Positions 6,733 to 13,392 of a DNA stretch of 16,490 nucleotides are shown one piece after another. Under the pieces are notes generated by a model. The model saw only the letters and a list, made by a program, of their open reading frames with translations. It did not search any database and was not told the DNA's origin. Position numbers and translations under genes: made by a program. The DNA comes from JANQIO01 sp038746745 (GTDB lineage Bacteria > Pseudomonadota > Gammaproteobacteria > Pseudomonadales > Halieaceae): contig JBCDKJ010000071.1 in the NCBI GenBank assembly GCA_038746745.1, forward strand, positions 1 through 16,490. The letters run 5' to 3'. How positions within the stretch are numbered: the stretch's first letter is position 1; each line of letters begins with the position of its first letter.

Positions 6733-8883
6733 TCAGCCCAAGTCGCGTCTAAAGGGCGGCAACGCCTCTAACAGGGCTCTGCCATAACGCCGCGTCAGCA
6801 GTCGTCGATCGCAGATAGTCACCCGGCCACTGTCCTGCTCGGACCGGAGCAAGCGCCCACAGGCCTGCACCAGTCGCAGCGCTGCGTCGGGCACAGTGAT
6901 TTCCATAAAGGCATTGCGCCCCTGTTGCTCTACCCACTCACTCAGGGAGGCCTCCAGCGGACTATCCGGCACCGCAAACGGAATCTTAGCAATCAGTACA
7001 TGGCGGCAGTAGTCGCCCGGAAGATCAACGCCCTCCGCAAAACTCGCCAGGCCGAAGATAACGCTGCCACGTCCAGCGTCTATGGCTTCACGGTGCAGAC
7101 GCAGGATTTCCTGCTTGCTGTAGTCTCCCTGCATGAGGATGCGGCTGCACCACTCACCCGGCATTGCCGCATAGACATCATTGAGCTGACGCCGTGAAGC
7201 GAACAACACCAGACTGCCCTCCTCCGAGTCCAGCCAGATCGGCAGGTGCTCGATCAGGCTCTGTGTGTGCGCTTCCGCGTCGCTGGGGTCTGCATCCATA
7301 TCGGGGATGTGTAGCAGCGCGCGCTGGTGATCGAAGGGGCTGGGCACCACTTTAAAACGGGCGGTGCGCGGCACCCCCGCATGCAGAATAAAACGTTCAA
7401 AGCTGTTCAGCGCAGTCATGGTGGCGGAGGTGGCGACGACGCCCGCTGCCACAGGCCAAAGATGCTCCTGCAATATCTCCGCTGCGAGTACCGGGCTGGA
7501 TCGCAGTTCATACCCGATTTGACCGCCTGCGGCAGAAACGTTTATCCAGCGGGCTACCGGCGATTCAGAAATCACCTGTGGCTTACGCTCACCTGACGCT
7601 ATAGCGTCAGGCAACGCGGAGGCATAGTCTGACCACAGCGCATAATTACCCTCTGCGCGGCTCACCATGGCGCCAATCACCACTAACCAGCTCTCAGCGT
7701 CGGATTGATCCAGGCCCGATAGTTCCCCATCCATCGCGTCTTCCAGGCGATCATGGATGCGTTGTAGCCGCTCCTGAATGGCACCAAAGCTACGGGACAG
7801 CGACGCCGCCTCTTCAATCAGCACCTCGGGCAGTTGCCCGCCGGCAAAGCGCAGATGGCTGCGATCCATGCTGTCTGATGGCAGTGGCATATCAGGTAGA
7901 CCCGGCAGCCACTGTTGCACCCGTTCCAACACCTGGCCAGCATCGTCGAGCAACGGCTGCAACTGCTCCAGCGGCCTGGCGAACTCCGGCTGCTCTCCCG
8001 CCGCACTGGCCAATTGCACAACTTGATCCCGGCTGTCCTCGAGCCACTGTATGGTCGAACCCAGGCGACAGAACGCAGAAAAGTGATTGAGGGCCTTGGC
8101 GGGTAAGTGATGCCCCTCGTCGAACACATAGATCGTGCTGGCGGGATCACTCAGGATGGCACCCCCGCCCAGCGCCAAATCCGATAGCACCAGGTCATGA
8201 TTAGTCACAATAACATCCACGCTTTGCAGTGCATCCCGCGCCTTGAAGAAACTGCACTGACCCACGTTGGGACAGCGCCGACCGCTACAACCGCTATGAT
8301 CCGTTGTCGCCGTTAACCACAGCTCGTCGGTCAGTTCGCCGGCCCAATTGTCCCGATCACCATCCCATTCGCCGCGCCCCAGAGCGTCTACCATCGCTTC
8401 ATAGACAGGCAGGGCGTTGCTGATACGTCCGGCATCAAGCTCATCCGGGTACAACGGTATTAGCGGGTCTTCCTCCGATACACCTAACAGTTTGTCCAAA
8501 CGCGACAGGCAAACATACCGTCGCCTGCCTTTGGCAAGAACAAACTCAAACGACAAACCACTATGCCTGCGGATGTCGGGCAAGTCCTTGTGCACTAGCT
8601 GTTCTTGCAGAGCGATGGTTGCGGTAGAAATCACCAGGGTTTTGCCCAGGCTCTGAGCCAACGGTATGGCCGCCACAGCGTAGGCAATCGTCTTGCCCGT
8701 GCCAGTGCCGGCTTCAATCACGCAGTGGGGGCTGTGTTCGCTGTCATCACGATCCACCTGGGCTAAGGCATTGGCAATTTCAGCAATCATCTGCCGCTGA
8801 CCCCAACGCGGGGACAGACCTTTGGCCTCCATCATTTGGCCATAGGCATCCCGGATGGCCTGTTTAGAGGCCTCGCTTAGCAA
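6733..8883 (-). CDS. dinG: ATP-dependent DNA helicase DinG
   Basis: DinG is an XPD-like superfamily 2 helicase with a 4Fe-4S cluster; it unwinds DNA 5'-3' and resolves R-loops and G-quadruplexes at blocked forks. Walker A is AGTGTGKT (58-65), Walker B/DEAH is DEGH (255-258), and the cluster cysteines are C125, C199, C204 and C210, each offset by exactly +5 from E. coli C120/C194/C199/C205. The C-terminal helicase half shows SATMTALNSF, FGLASFAEGVDLPG and QACGRLLRSEQDSG. Length (716 aa) equals the E. coli protein. The start appears to be TTG at 8883, inside the stop region of the upstream acyltransferase gene (7-bp overlap) and without a visible Shine-Dalgarno site, so translational coupling is likely. 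I saw no LexA box upstream, unlike the SOS-regulated E. coli gene. Confidence 0.96.
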   Translation of the reverse strand: MLSEASKQAIRDAYGQMMEAKGLSPRWGQRQMIAEIANALAQVDRDDSEHSPHCVIEAGTGTGKTIAYAVAAIPLAQSLGKTLVISTATIALQEQLVHKDLPDIRRHSGLSFEFVLAKGRRRYVCLSRLDKLLGVSEEDPLIPLYPDELDAGRISNALPVYEAMVDALGRGEWDGDRDNWAGELTDELWLTATTDHSGCSGRRCPNVGQCSFFKARDALQSVDVIVTNHDLVLSDLALGGGAILSDPASTIYVFDEGHHLPAKALNHFSAFCRLGSTIQWLEDSRDQVVQLASAAGEQPEFARPLEQLQPLLDDAGQVLERVQQWLPGLPDMPLPSDSMDRSHLRFAGGQLPEVLIEEAASLSRSFGAIQERLQRIHDRLEDAMDGELSGLDQSDAESWLVVIGAMVSRAEGNYALWSDYASALPDAIASGERKPQVISESPVARWINVSAAGGQIGYELRSSPVLAAEILQEHLWPVAAGVVATSATMTALNSFERFILHAGVPRTARFKVVPSPFDHQRALLHIPDMDADPSDAEAHTQSLIEHLPIWLDSEEGSLVLFASRRQLNDVYAAMPGEWCSRILMQGDYSKQEILRLHREAIDAGRGSVIFGLASFAEGVDLPGDYCRHVLIAKIPFAVPDSPLEASLSEWVEQQGRNAFMEITVPDAALRLVQACGRLLRSEQDSGRVTICDRRLLTRRYGRALLEALPPFRRDLG

Positions 8884-10067
8884 TGTTTTGGGCTGTCCGA
8901 GTCGACCAGAGATTCTTTGCTCACAATCGCATTGGCATAGATTGCCAGTGCGTGAGCTTGCTGGGCGGCGGGCAGCGCAGAGATGCGCTGTGTAAAGGCC
9001 TGCTCATCGCAGCTGGCTGCCGGCACCGCTTCAAGGCCGGATGGATTCTCTCCCTGATGCAGCATTCGCCAGGCGTACACATTGGTCGCTTGCAGGTGAT
9101 AGTTTTGGATAATAGAGGCGTCCAGCGCAGCGGCTACCTGCTCTGGCGTCTCGTAGCTGCCCTGTAAAGGTTGCCCGAAAGCCACGTGAACCCGGCCTTT
9201 ATTGCCGCTGATCCCGGTTGCAATACTGGCAACGTCCTCGTGCTCTGCTTTCTCGTATTCGCCGGTGCGCGCCAGTGCCTCCAGCTCCAGTGCCTTGCGC
9301 GCATCACAGGGGTCGAGTTCATAGGAAATGGAGACAGGTACGATATTCAGCTGGTGAATAAATTCTGCGAAGTTCTCACTCTTTTTATCCTGGCTCATCG
9401 CCAGCATTTTGATGATGGCGGGCTCTGTGCGATCAAGACCGTCTTTGGCCCTGCCCTCGCGCTGCGCAATCCAGAGATTGCAGCGATCTACCTGCACGGA
9501 ATGCCTGATGTAGGAGGACAGTTCCCGCAGGGATTTAAGCATTTCGCGCGGACCACGCGCAGAGCGCCGCACGATAAAGCTTTTGTTCAAACGCATCAGG
9601 TCAGACACGTAGGGCTTGGTGAGCAGGTTGTCGCCGATAGCAATGCGTACCGTGTCGAATCCATTATGGTGTAGGGCGTAGTTAGTGAAGGCAGGATCCA
9701 GCGTGATATCCCGATGATTACTGATGAACAGGTAGGGCGTACCCGGATCCAGCGCGTCGAGGCCGGAGACTGAAAATCCAGCCGTCGTATCCTCTATCAT
9801 ACGAACCATATACTGCTCGATCACGAGCTGAAGGCTCCGCACGTCCTTTACCGGCGCCAACTCTTTTGCCAATGCGCGTCTCACCAACAGACGCAGCGGC
9901 CAACCCAGCCAGGCGGCAAGGCCTTTAAAGCGCAGGCGACAGATGGCTGAGATGAATTCATTATCCCGCAGCAGCCGCTGCAGGACCGGGCCCACCTCTT
10001 CGTCTCGATACGGGCGGATGTCGGCAAACCGGTCCTCAGCAGACGGTTCAGTCACTGCTTCAGCCAC
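8877..10067 (-). CDS. Phospholipid/glycerol acyltransferase (PlsC-like)
   Basis: This is a 396-residue protein of the glycerophosphate/lysophosphatidate acyltransferase superfamily, presumably moving acyl chains to a lysophospholipid or similar acceptor at the inner membrane. The block-I motif is NHRDITLD (117-124), giving H118 and D124 with five residues between, not the classical HX4D. Other conserved parts are IAIGDNLLTKPY (143-153), LNKSFIVRR (160-168) and the block-III-like REGRAKDG (203-210). Hydrophobic stretches near 45-65 could attach it to the membrane. GTG is the likely start, with a weak GAGAGG about 11 nt upstream. It is the first gene of a probable acyltransferase-dinG-yqcC operon, which is a curious mix of lipid and DNA functions. 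The exact substrate cannot be read from sequence. Confidence 0.85.
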   Translation of the reverse strand: MAEAVTEPSAEDRFADIRPYRDEEVGPVLQRLLRDNEFISAICRLRFKGLAAWLGWPLRLLVRRALAKELAPVKDVRSLQLVIEQYMVRMIEDTTAGFSVSGLDALDPGTPYLFISNHRDITLDPAFTNYALHHNGFDTVRIAIGDNLLTKPYVSDLMRLNKSFIVRRSARGPREMLKSLRELSSYIRHSVQVDRCNLWIAQREGRAKDGLDRTEPAIIKMLAMSQDKKSENFAEFIHQLNIVPVSISYELDPCDARKALELEALARTGEYEKAEHEDVASIATGISGNKGRVHVAFGQPLQGSYETPEQVAAALDASIIQNYHLQATNVYAWRMLHQGENPSGLEAVPAASCDEQAFTQRISALPAAQQAHALAIYANAIVSKESLVDSDSPKHC

Positions 10068-10119
10068 GCGTATACAGGGCCTCTCAAAGTAAGCGGCACA
10101 CGATAGCTAAAAGCGTAGC

Positions 10120-10246
10120 AAGAGTCATCAACGTGCTTTGGAACAAGAGTCATCAACGTGCTGTGCAACAAGAGTCATCAACGTGTCTTGTGCATAGCGA
10201 AAAGAGTCATCACGTGTCCTATGCCAGGAAAAAAGCCATCAAAGTG
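10120..10246. repeat. Degenerate tandem array A (five units)
   Basis: The core AAGAGTCATCAACGTG recurs at 10120, 10145 and 10170 (three identical cores, period exactly 25), then with decay at 10202 (AAGAGTCATCACGTG) and 10232 (AAAGCCATCAAAGTG). It lies between the divergent acyltransferase gene (-) and the small membrane protein gene (+), so it occupies promoter territory for both. Variable joins between identical cores could mean an operator array, but slippage is equally possible. Confidence 0.9.
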
Positions 10247-10319
10247 TCATGCCACTTCACCCATGAACGCGCGATGCGGTATTCTCTGCTCTAACAGATT
10301 ACGGGGTACCACTAATACG

Positions 10320-10544
10320 ATGGAAGCAACGAGCGCACTTATGATGACACTGGGCGCTGTCATACTGCTGGGCAGCTGGATAGTCTTGTTAGTGGCCTCC
10401 TGGAAAGAGGACTACTCCTGGGGTTTGTGTTCGCTACTGCTGCCACCACTGTCCTATCTGTATGCTCTGACACGGCTCGACAAAGCCGGCGAAGCCATCG
10501 CTATGGCAGGAATTGGACTCGTCATGGTTTTTCTGGCTTTTTAG
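10320..10544 (+). CDS. Small inner-membrane protein, function unknown
   Basis: This is a 74-residue protein with two predicted membrane helices: about residues 7-28 (hydrophobic, ending VLLVASW) and about 32-74, where SWGLCSLLLPPLSYLYAL is followed by a short polar LDKAGEA and a final hydrophobic MAGIGLVMVFLAF. The pattern of a WGL-LL-P motif followed by an aromatic stretch and a charged turn occurs in many tiny uncharacterised proteobacterial membrane proteins. The ATG at 10320 is preferred over an in-frame ATG at 10158, because the extra 54 residues would be Cys/Arg-rich, unlike the family, and translated from repeat array A. The Shine-Dalgarno site is weak (GGGG near 10304). The stop codon lies inside the first unit of repeat array B. 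Confidence 0.65.
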   Translation: MEATSALMMTLGAVILLGSWIVLLVASWKEDYSWGLCSLLLPPLSYLYALTRLDKAGEAIAMAGIGLVMVFLAF

Positions 10545-10640
10545 CGGCTCAAGACTTTTCTTAGTAGTTCAAGACTGCTTTCAGTGGTTCAAGACTGCTT
10601 TTAGTGGTTCAAGACTGCTTTTAGTGGTTCAAGACTGCTT
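10541..10640. repeat. Tandem array B, five 20-bp units
   Basis: Five head-to-tail 20-mers occur with exact period, consensus TTAGTGGTTCAAGACTGCTT, at 10541, 10561, 10581, 10601 and 10621. The last three are nearly identical; the first two carry several changes. The first unit contains the TAG stop (10542-10544) of the membrane-protein gene. A period of 20 bp is close to two helical turns. No strong hairpin forms within one unit. Confidence 0.95.
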
Positions 10641-10910
10641 TTTAGAGATTCGTAACTGCACTGCCGCAGTCGCCAGATATTAACAATGTTTAATCTGCAC
10701 TCTTACAGCGCACATCTCCTTTTTTGATAGTTAAATCAGTCACTTAAGGGGCTGCCTTGGCATCGGCCTCGGCACCGCCCTACGCACGCACTCAATTCTT
10801 GATCCGGCTCGTATCAGACACCGTACCCTGCAGGTAGAATCGTCCACGGTTCCATAGTTAAGCCACTTGTTTGGGCCGATTTGCCCAACGCCTACATTAG
10901 GGGATACACC
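10641..10910. other. Intergenic region, no gene seen
   Basis: These 270 bases between array B and the exported protein gene hold no convincing ORF. A T-run (10720-10726) is not preceded by a good hairpin, so it is not called a terminator. A GC-rich block around 10750-10785 can fold weakly (GGCTGCC and GGCA/TGCC pairs). The promoter of the next gene must lie here, but I cannot pick hexamers with confidence. Confidence 0.4.
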
Positions 10911-11186
10911 ATGAAAACTGTAATTGCTGCCGCCTTAACCAGCGGTCTTCTCATTTCTTCGGCCGCTGTTTTTGCCGCCAAGCCCACCAGCATCGTTTAT
11001 GATTCGAAAGGGACAACTGAGGCCGGGGTTGAATACGACAACTATCTCGCCAAGTGCTCCAATGGCAAGAGCATGCCACTGACCGCATGGGAAAATCGTC
11101 GCAAGTGGTGCGTTGGCGATGCCACCTCAGAGAGCTGCGAAAAGAAGCAAATCAAGGCGGCCAAGAAGGCCTGTAAAGCTGCATAA
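10911..11186 (+). CDS. Small exported four-cysteine protein, function unknown
   Basis: This is a 91-residue protein with a clear Sec signal peptide (MKTVIAAALTSGLLISSAAVFAA; likely cleavage after AVFA or AVFAA, residues 20-23). The mature part is about 68 residues, polar and Lys-rich, with four cysteines C49, C67, C76 and C88 that could form two disulfides, and a helical Lys/Ala-rich tail. The ATG at 10911 is preferred over one at 10881, because AGGGGA (10899-10904) sits 6 nt upstream and the signal peptide then starts correctly. It is a single gene with its own terminator. I do not recognise the family; a periplasmic role is inferred from the signal peptide only. Confidence 0.8.
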   Translation: MKTVIAAALTSGLLISSAAVFAAKPTSIVYDSKGTTEAGVEYDNYLAKCSNGKSMPLTAWENRRKWCVGDATSESCEKKQIKAAKKACKAA

Positions 11187-11220
11187 GCGCTGTTTAAAGG
11201 ACGCCGCGACAGCGGTTGAT

Positions 11221-11245
11221 AACGCGGCCTCAGGGCCGCGTTTTT
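11221..11245 (+). terminator. Rho-independent terminator
   Basis: A perfect 9-bp stem AACGCGGCC / GGCCGCGTT with a TCAG loop runs into a T-tract, 35 nt after the stop of the exported protein gene. The 5' side lacks an A-tract, so it should act on the plus strand only. Confidence 0.92.
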
Positions 11246-11254
11246 GTTTATAGG

Positions 11255-11884
11255 TCAATCGGGCCGGCCAGTATTGGATTCCGGGTGACTATCCAGCACC
11301 AGATTTGCCAGAAGCATAATCAATTCCAGCTGCTTTTCCTGAGCAGCAGTGCCCAGTGGGTCTTCGCCCAGCAGACTCTCGTACATCGGAGCCATAGTGA
11401 TGTAAGACATCACCATATTGTTCAGCGCCATGATCGCCCAGGGCTGCAAGCCCCTGCTCAAGCCCGGAAGATCCGCTTCAACCTGCTCTCTGGAATCGAA
11501 CATCGGGCGAATCAATTCCGTCGTTAACTCTCTGCTCTGCGGCCCACCGGACAAGGCAGCGTGCTGCACGAGACGCGCCAGATTAGGTCGGGCGTGATGC
11601 AGGCGAACGGTCGCCTCCAGCCACTCCAGTACATGCTCCCGGGTCAGTGGTTTACCTCGCAGCGCATCCAGTGGCGCGACAAAGGCGTGCAGCAGACGCT
11701 CTACCACCGCCAGATAGAGCGCTTCTTTATTGCGAAAATGGTTATAGAGGCTGGGTGACCGAATACCCACGCGGTCAGCGACATCGCCCAACGAGGTCGC
11801 GGTATATCCGCGCTCAGCAAACAGGTCCTCGGCGGCGTCAAGAATGCGATCTGCGGTGGACAGAGGGGCTGCGGCGCTGGACAT
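11255..11884 (-). CDS. TetR/AcrR family transcriptional regulator
   Basis: This is a 209-residue one-component regulator. The N-terminal DNA-binding domain (about 11-57) has the TetR signature: ADRILDAAEDLFAERGYTA, then a helix-turn-helix DVADRVGIRSPSLYNHFRNK (34-53). The rest is a helical ligand-binding and dimerisation domain of normal length with no recognised ligand. ATG at 11884 gives the canonical short N-terminal arm; the Shine-Dalgarno site is weak. It is divergent from the SnoaL-like gene with 102 bp between, and a palindrome 13 bp upstream of its start is a good candidate operator, so it probably represses itself and the neighbour. The ligand cannot be inferred. Confidence 0.93.
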   Translation of the reverse strand: MSSAAAPLSTADRILDAAEDLFAERGYTATSLGDVADRVGIRSPSLYNHFRNKEALYLAVVERLLHAFVAPLDALRGKPLTREHVLEWLEATVRLHHARPNLARLVQHAALSGGPQSRELTTELIRPMFDSREQVEADLPGLSRGLQPWAIMALNNMVMSYITMAPMYESLLGEDPLGTAAQEKQLELIMLLANLVLDSHPESNTGRPD

Positions 11885-11890
11885 CGCCGG

Positions 11891-11920
11891 ATAGTAACTA
11901 ATAGTGCTTAGTAATACTAT
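11891..11920. promoter_or_regulatory. Candidate TetR operator (nested palindromes)
   Basis: ACTAA-N6-TTAGT (11897-11912) is an inverted repeat with 5-bp perfect arms, inside a wider imperfect one with 6-bp arms (ATAGTA at 11891-11896 and TACTAT at 11915-11920, offset centre). It is AT-rich, between the divergent tetR and SnoaL-like genes, and probably overlaps one or both promoters. The assignment rests on position and symmetry. Confidence 0.5.
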
Positions 11921-11986
11921 TCAGCGGCGGGCGGGGTCGTAGAACAGCGATCCCTGACCGGCATCTCTGAATACGGGAGCCAACAC

Positions 11987-12418
11987 ATGCGCTCTGAGCA
12001 TGCCATTCAGGATCTACTATTTTCTTACGCGCGTTCTATCGACGCTGGAGACTTTGAGGCGCTGGCCTCACTATTTACTCATGGCGCGATCGAGGGCCCG
12101 GACGGCAGTTTGATCCAGGGCAAAGCTGCGGTACTGGCCTTGTATCAAAAAACGACCCGCATCTACACTGATACGGGTACTCCCTGCACGCACCATGTCA
12201 CCACCAACGTGGACATTAAGGTCGAGGGCGAACAGGCCAGTGCACTCAGCTACTTTACGGTTTACCAATCTCTGTCCGACTTCCCTCTGCAAGCGATTAT
12301 CTGTGGTCGTTATCACGACGACTTTGCCCAGGCTGATGGACGCTGGCTGTTCAGGAAGCGGCGCATCGTACCCACTTTGTTGGGCGATCTCTCCCGACAC
12401 CTGCTCATCACGCTGTAG
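11987..12418 (+). CDS. SnoaL-like / NTF2-fold protein
   Basis: This is a 143-residue single-domain protein with the SnoaL-like pattern: an N-terminal helix (EHAIQDLLFSYARSIDAGDF), LASLFTHGAIEGPDGSLIQG, a conserved CTHHVTTNVDIKVEG strand pair around residues 67-80, and C-terminal DGRWLFRKRRIVPTL. The cone-shaped fold forms a pocket used by varied enzymes (cyclases, isomerases, dehydratases) and by non-catalytic ligand binders. Members with the His-His-Val-Thr-N stretch are often annotated as nuclear transport factor 2 family. The start ATG has GGGAG (11975-11979) 7 nt upstream. The divergent TetR gene suggests it is induced by a small molecule that may also be its substrate; that link is inference. 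Confidence 0.85.
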   Translation: MRSEHAIQDLLFSYARSIDAGDFEALASLFTHGAIEGPDGSLIQGKAAVLALYQKTTRIYTDTGTPCTHHVTTNVDIKVEGEQASALSYFTVYQSLSDFPLQAIICGRYHDDFAQADGRWLFRKRRIVPTLLGDLSRHLLITL

Positions 12419-12443
12419 CCGTGAGACTGCGGTACTCCTTACG

Positions 12444-12472
12444 TTGACAGAAAAACGCGAAATGTGAATAAT
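12444..12472 (+). promoter_or_regulatory. rpsT promoter
   Basis: A perfect -35 TTGACA (12444-12449), a 17-bp spacer and -10 AATAAT (12467-12472, 5/6) are followed by a GC-rich discriminator (CGCGCTCC). Such a discriminator is typical of stringently controlled ribosomal promoters. Predicted start is near 12479, leaving a leader of about 28 nt before rpsT. Confidence 0.75.
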
Positions 12473-12506
12473 CGCGCTCCCTGAAATTATCCTTCTGAGG
12501 TATTAC

Positions 12507-12773
12507 GTGGCGAATTCACCACAAGCCCGAAAGCGTGCCCGCCAAGCGGAAAAGCGTCGCGGTCATAACGCCAGCCTACGTTCGCTAGTGCGCACGGTCA
12601 TCAAGCGCGTCGACGCCGCCATCACGGCCGGCGACGCAACTGCAGCAAAGAGTGCTTACGATGAGGCCGTACCGGTCATTGATCGCATGGCTGACAAGGG
12701 CATTATTCACAAAAACAAAGCGGCTCGGCACAAAAGCCGTCTTAACAGTCAGGTCAAAGCACTCAGCGCTTAA
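12507..12773 (+). CDS. rpsT: 30S ribosomal protein S20
   Basis: S20 is a primary 16S rRNA-binding protein of the small subunit body. The 88-residue product has the family features: N-terminal MANSPQARKRARQAEKRR, a very basic three-helix bundle, and C-terminal HKNKAARHKSRLNSQVKAL. The start is GTG with TGAGG (12496-12500) 6 nt upstream. E. coli rpsT also uses a non-AUG start (UUG), which is linked to its translational autoregulation, so the rare start here may have the same purpose. It is a monocistronic unit with its own promoter and a strong terminator. Confidence 0.98.
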   Translation: MANSPQARKRARQAEKRRGHNASLRSLVRTVIKRVDAAITAGDATAAKSAYDEAVPVIDRMADKGIIHKNKAARHKSRLNSQVKALSA

Positions 12774-12794
12774 CATACTTGCGACCTGAAGAAG

Positions 12795-12820
12795 AAAAAG
12801 CCGGCATTAGCCGGCTTTTT
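12795..12820. terminator. Bidirectional rho-independent terminator
   Basis: AAAAA-GCCGGC-ATTA-GCCGGC-TTTTT is a perfectly symmetric hairpin between convergent rpsT (+) and ilvH (-). The A-tract on the left serves as T-tract for the minus strand, so it can stop transcripts from both sides, although the ilvH stop is 79 bp away. Confidence 0.93.
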
Positions 12821-12822
12821 TA

Positions 12823-12888
12823 TGTCTGTGTCTGTGTCTGTGCCTGTGTCTGTGTTTGTACCTGTATTTGTGCCCGTGTTTGTGCCGG
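12823..12888. repeat. Decaying hexamer array (TGTCTG)n
   Basis: Eleven consecutive hexamers occur with consensus TGTCTG. The first three are perfect and later ones carry mostly transitions (TGCCTG, TGTTTG, TACCTG, TATTTG, TGCCCG). The array begins right after the rpsT terminator and ends 10 bp before the ilvH stop, filling the convergent intergenic gap. Confidence 0.9.
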
Positions 12889-12898
12889 TCGGACCTGC

Positions 12899-13390
12899 TT
12901 AAAGCCGCAGCACTTTCTCGCCGCGGGCGATACCAGCGACACCGCTGCGGACCACTTCCAGAATAGAGGCGTCGCCCATGGCGTCGACGAAGGAATCCAA
13001 TTTGTCCGCCGTACCTGAGAGCATGATGGTGTAAACCGATGGGCCGACGTCAACGATCTGTCCGCGAAAAATGTCCGTGCAGCGCTTAATCTCTGCGCGC
13101 TGCGCACCGGTAGCGCGCACCTTGATCAGCATAAGGTCGCGCTCGATGTGGGCGCCCTCGGTCAGGTCGACCAACTTCACCACGTCTACCAGCTTGTTAA
13201 GCTGCTTGGTGATCTGCTCCATTTTGCGGTCGTCACCATTGGTGGTCACCGTGAGTCGGGACAGGGTTGGATCTTCTGTGGCTGCCACGTTAAGCGTTTC
13301 GATGTTGTAGCCACGCTGTGAGAACAGACCCACTACGCGAGACAAAGCGCCGGGTTCGTTCTCCAGCAGAACTGAGATAATACGCCGCAT
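12899..13390 (-). CDS. ilvH: Acetolactate synthase small (regulatory) subunit
   Basis: IlvH activates the catalytic subunit and confers feedback inhibition by valine in the first common step of branched-chain amino-acid synthesis. At 163 residues it has the normal IlvH length. An N-terminal ACT domain (about 2-76, MRRIISVLLENEPGALSRVV) keeps G14 and N29, residues tied to valine binding in E. coli IlvH, so feedback control is probably intact. The C-terminal ACT-like domain spans about 85-160 (HIERDLMLIKV onward). It starts only 2 nt after the ilvI stop, with the SD probably inside ilvI, indicating tight translational coupling. Confidence 0.97.
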   Translation of the reverse strand: MRRIISVLLENEPGALSRVVGLFSQRGYNIETLNVAATEDPTLSRLTVTTNGDDRKMEQITKQLNKLVDVVKLVDLTEGAHIERDLMLIKVRATGAQRAEIKRCTDIFRGQIVDVGPSVYTIMLSGTADKLDSFVDAMGDASILEVVRSGVAGIARGEKVLRL

Positions 13391-13392
13391 CG

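Noticed and set aside
10068..10119. LexA/SOS box before the acyltransferase-dinG operon
   Set aside because: A CTGT half-site exists but the matching ACAG at the required spacing is absent.
10158..10319. Upstream in-frame ATG extending the small membrane protein by 54 residues
   Set aside because: The extension is encoded by repeat array A, is Cys/Arg-rich, lacks an SD and would precede the membrane helix.
10120..10640. Arrays A and B as CRISPR
   Set aside because: Units are directly adjacent or joined by related sequence, there are no unique spacers of constant length, and no cas genes are present.
10541..10640. GGTTCAAGAC in array B as tRNA T-arm or tRNA-derived repeats
   Set aside because: No matching T-stem, acceptor stem or anticodon arm can be folded around any unit.
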